Shown here: in pieces, positions 5,886-6,906 of the stretch
Layout: each line of letters starts with the position of its first letter
Position numbering within the stretch: position 1 is the first letter of the stretch
Origin: Rubritepida sp.
GTDB lineage: Bacteria > Pseudomonadota > Alphaproteobacteria > Acetobacterales > Acetobacteraceae
Length of the DNA: 6,906 bases
Direction of reading: 5' to 3'
Assembly: GCA_014376425.1 (NCBI GenBank)
Contig: JACMRO010000214.1
Coordinates: 1-6,906 of the forward strand
Made by a program: the position numbers and the translations under genes
Notes under the pieces: generated by a model
Seen by the model: only the letters and a program-made list of their open reading frames with translations
The model's database searches: none
Told to the model about the DNA's origin: nothing

Positions 5886-6848
5886 TTATTCCGGCGTGAA
5901 GCCCGAACTGCGCACCACCGGCCCCCATGCCTCCCGCTCCGCCCGGATCTGCGCCGCGAAGGCCGCCGGGCTGGCCGAGGTGGTGTTGCCGAACTCCAGC
6001 CGGCCCAACGCCTCGACCATGTCAGGCCGCACCGAGACGGCGCGGATGGCGTCGAACAGCGCCTGCACCACCGGCGCCGGCGTGCCAGCCGGCAGGGCGG
6101 CACCGAACCATTCCTCCTGGCTCATCTCCGGGTGGCCCAACTCGGCGAAGGTCGGCACGTCGGGGTAGCGCGGCACCCGCGCGGAGGCGCTCACCGCCAG
6201 CATCCGCACGCCGGTGCCGTGGTGCGGCGACACGTCGCCCAGCACGCCGATGAACATCTGCAGCCGGTTGCCGATCACGTCCTGGATCGCCGGGACCGCG
6301 CCGCGATAGGGCACGTGGGTGAAGCGCACGCCGATCTTCTGACCCAGGATCAGCCCCAGGAAATGCGGCGCGGCGCCCGCGGCGGGGCTGGCGAAGGGCA
6401 CCTCGCCCTGCTGCGCCCGCGCCCAGGCCACGAAGCCCGCGAGGTCGCGCGCCGGGTGCGCCATCGGCACGATCAGGGCGAAGGGGAAGGAGCAGACGGT
6501 GGAGACCGGGATGAGGTCGACCAGCGCATCGTAGCGCACCTCGCGCGGGTAGATGTGCGGCTGCAGGGTGAGCATCGAAGCCGGGGTCTGCAGGTAGGCG
6601 GTGCCGTCGCGCTCCGCGTCGCGGATGTGTTCGACGGCGATGCGGCCCGCCGCGCCCACCCGGCCATCGACGATCATGCTGGGGGCGTAGAGCCCGCTCA
6701 GCCGCTGGGCGTAGAGCCGGGCCACGATGTCGGAACTGCCGCCGGGCGGGAAGCCGATCACGATCCGGCCCGGGCGGCTGACGGGCTGCGCCAGGGCTGG
6801 CAGGGCGGCGGAAGCACCCAGAATTGCGCGGCGGCCGATCTTGGTCAT
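5886..6848 (-). CDS. Bug/TctC-family tripartite tricarboxylate transporter substrate-binding protein, Tat-exported
   Basis: Periplasmic binding protein that captures an organic acid, usually a di- or tricarboxylate or an aromatic acid, for a TctA/TctB permease. 320 residues, family-typical. The N-terminus MTKIGRRAILGASAALPALA has a twin-arginine motif, a short hydrophobic core and an ALA cleavage site near residue 20. Family landmarks: IVIGFPPGGSSDIVAR (29-44), the ligand loop; VGAAGRIAVEHI (64-75); HVPYRG (178-183); VPTFAELG (231-238); EEWFGAALPAGTPAPV (245-260). The start at 6848 is backed by GGGAG five bases upstream and by the export signal. No TctA/TctB genes are in the window; orphan receptors of this family are common in beta- and some alphaproteobacteria and can share a distant permease. 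Convergent with the decarboxylase-like gene, so not in its operon. The start ATG overlaps a TGA of an upstream open frame (ATGA), suggesting it may be a downstream cistron. Ligand unknown. Confidence 0.95.
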   Translation of the reverse strand: MTKIGRRAILGASAALPALAQPVSRPGRIVIGFPPGGSSDIVARLYAQRLSGLYAPSMIVDGRVGAAGRIAVEHIRDAERDGTAYLQTPASMLTLQPHIYPREVRYDALVDLIPVSTVCSFPFALIVPMAHPARDLAGFVAWARAQQGEVPFASPAAGAAPHFLGLILGQKIGVRFTHVPYRGAVPAIQDVIGNRLQMFIGVLGDVSPHHGTGVRMLAVSASARVPRYPDVPTFAELGHPEMSQEEWFGAALPAGTPAPVVQALFDAIRAVSVRPDMVEALGRLEFGNTTSASPAAFAAQIRAEREAWGPVVRSSGFTPE

Positions 6849-6906
6849 GCTCTCTCCCAGCGCCCTTGCGTCCGGGCGGCTTGCGCGTAGCCTGCCATGA
6901 AACGCG
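6845..6906 (-). CDS. Possible C-terminal tail of an upstream gene (partial)
   Basis: One minus-strand frame is open from the right edge and ends at TGA 6847-6845, overlapping the binding-protein ATG as ATGA. It encodes a 19-residue tail, RFMAGYAQAARTQGRWERA. Such overlaps are typical of translationally coupled operon genes. However, all three minus frames are open over these 60 bases and third-position GC does not separate them, so this is only a candidate. Confidence 0.25.
   Translation of the reverse strand, partial: RFMAGYAQAARTQGRWERA
6850..6858 (-). promoter_or_regulatory. Ribosome binding site of the TctC-like gene
   Basis: GGGAGAGAG on the minus strand immediately upstream of the ATG at 6848; GGGAG is five bases from the start. 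It supports that start codon. Confidence 0.6.

Noticed and set aside
6132..6890. 252-codon plus-strand open frame
   Set aside because: Antisense to the TctC-like gene; His/Arg/Gly-rich shadow composition, no start signal.

Overview
The window is very GC-rich (about 70-75% in lines I counted by hand). Gene content and codon use suggest an alphaproteobacterium. A Tat-exported tripartite-tricarboxylate (Bug/TctC) binding protein without its permease, a ScsB-like DsbD, and a canonical (not the divergent alphaproteobacterial) histidyl-tRNA synthetase together make Acetobacteraceae (Roseomonas-type) my best guess. That is inference; no marker in the window settles it.

Layout, left to right: (1) 1-1798, minus strand: a DsbD/ScsB-type membrane thiol reductase, cut by the window edge inside its C-terminal thioredoxin CxxC. 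(2) 1864-3099, plus: hisS, divergent from the reductase across 65 bp. (3) 3136-3759, minus: an uncharacterised 207-residue, tryptophan-rich protein, convergent with hisS, in a stretch of lower GC. Parts of it resemble ADP-ribosyltransferase-type toxin domains. (4) 3848-4951, minus: an FMN-dependent alpha-hydroxy-acid oxidase/dehydrogenase. (5) 5013-5870, plus: an isocitrate lyase/PEP mutase superfamily enzyme of the oxaloacetate decarboxylase (PA4872) type, divergent from the FMN enzyme across 61 bp. (6) 5886-6848, minus: a Tat-dependent Bug/TctC solute-binding protein, convergent with the decarboxylase. Its ATG overlaps a TGA in an open frame that runs off the right edge, which may be the tail of an upstream gene.

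The first half pairs periplasmic thiol redox maintenance with a housekeeping synthetase; these are neighbours, not partners. The second half looks like a small carboxylate-use module: a periplasmic binding protein for an organic acid, an enzyme that oxidises 2-hydroxy acids to 2-oxo acids, and an enzyme that decarboxylates or cleaves oxaloacetate-like acids. The substrate cannot be read from the sequence. No tRNA, rRNA, CRISPR array, insertion sequence or long repeat was seen. No stretch over 300 bases lacks a gene; the largest gap is 88 bp (3760-3847).
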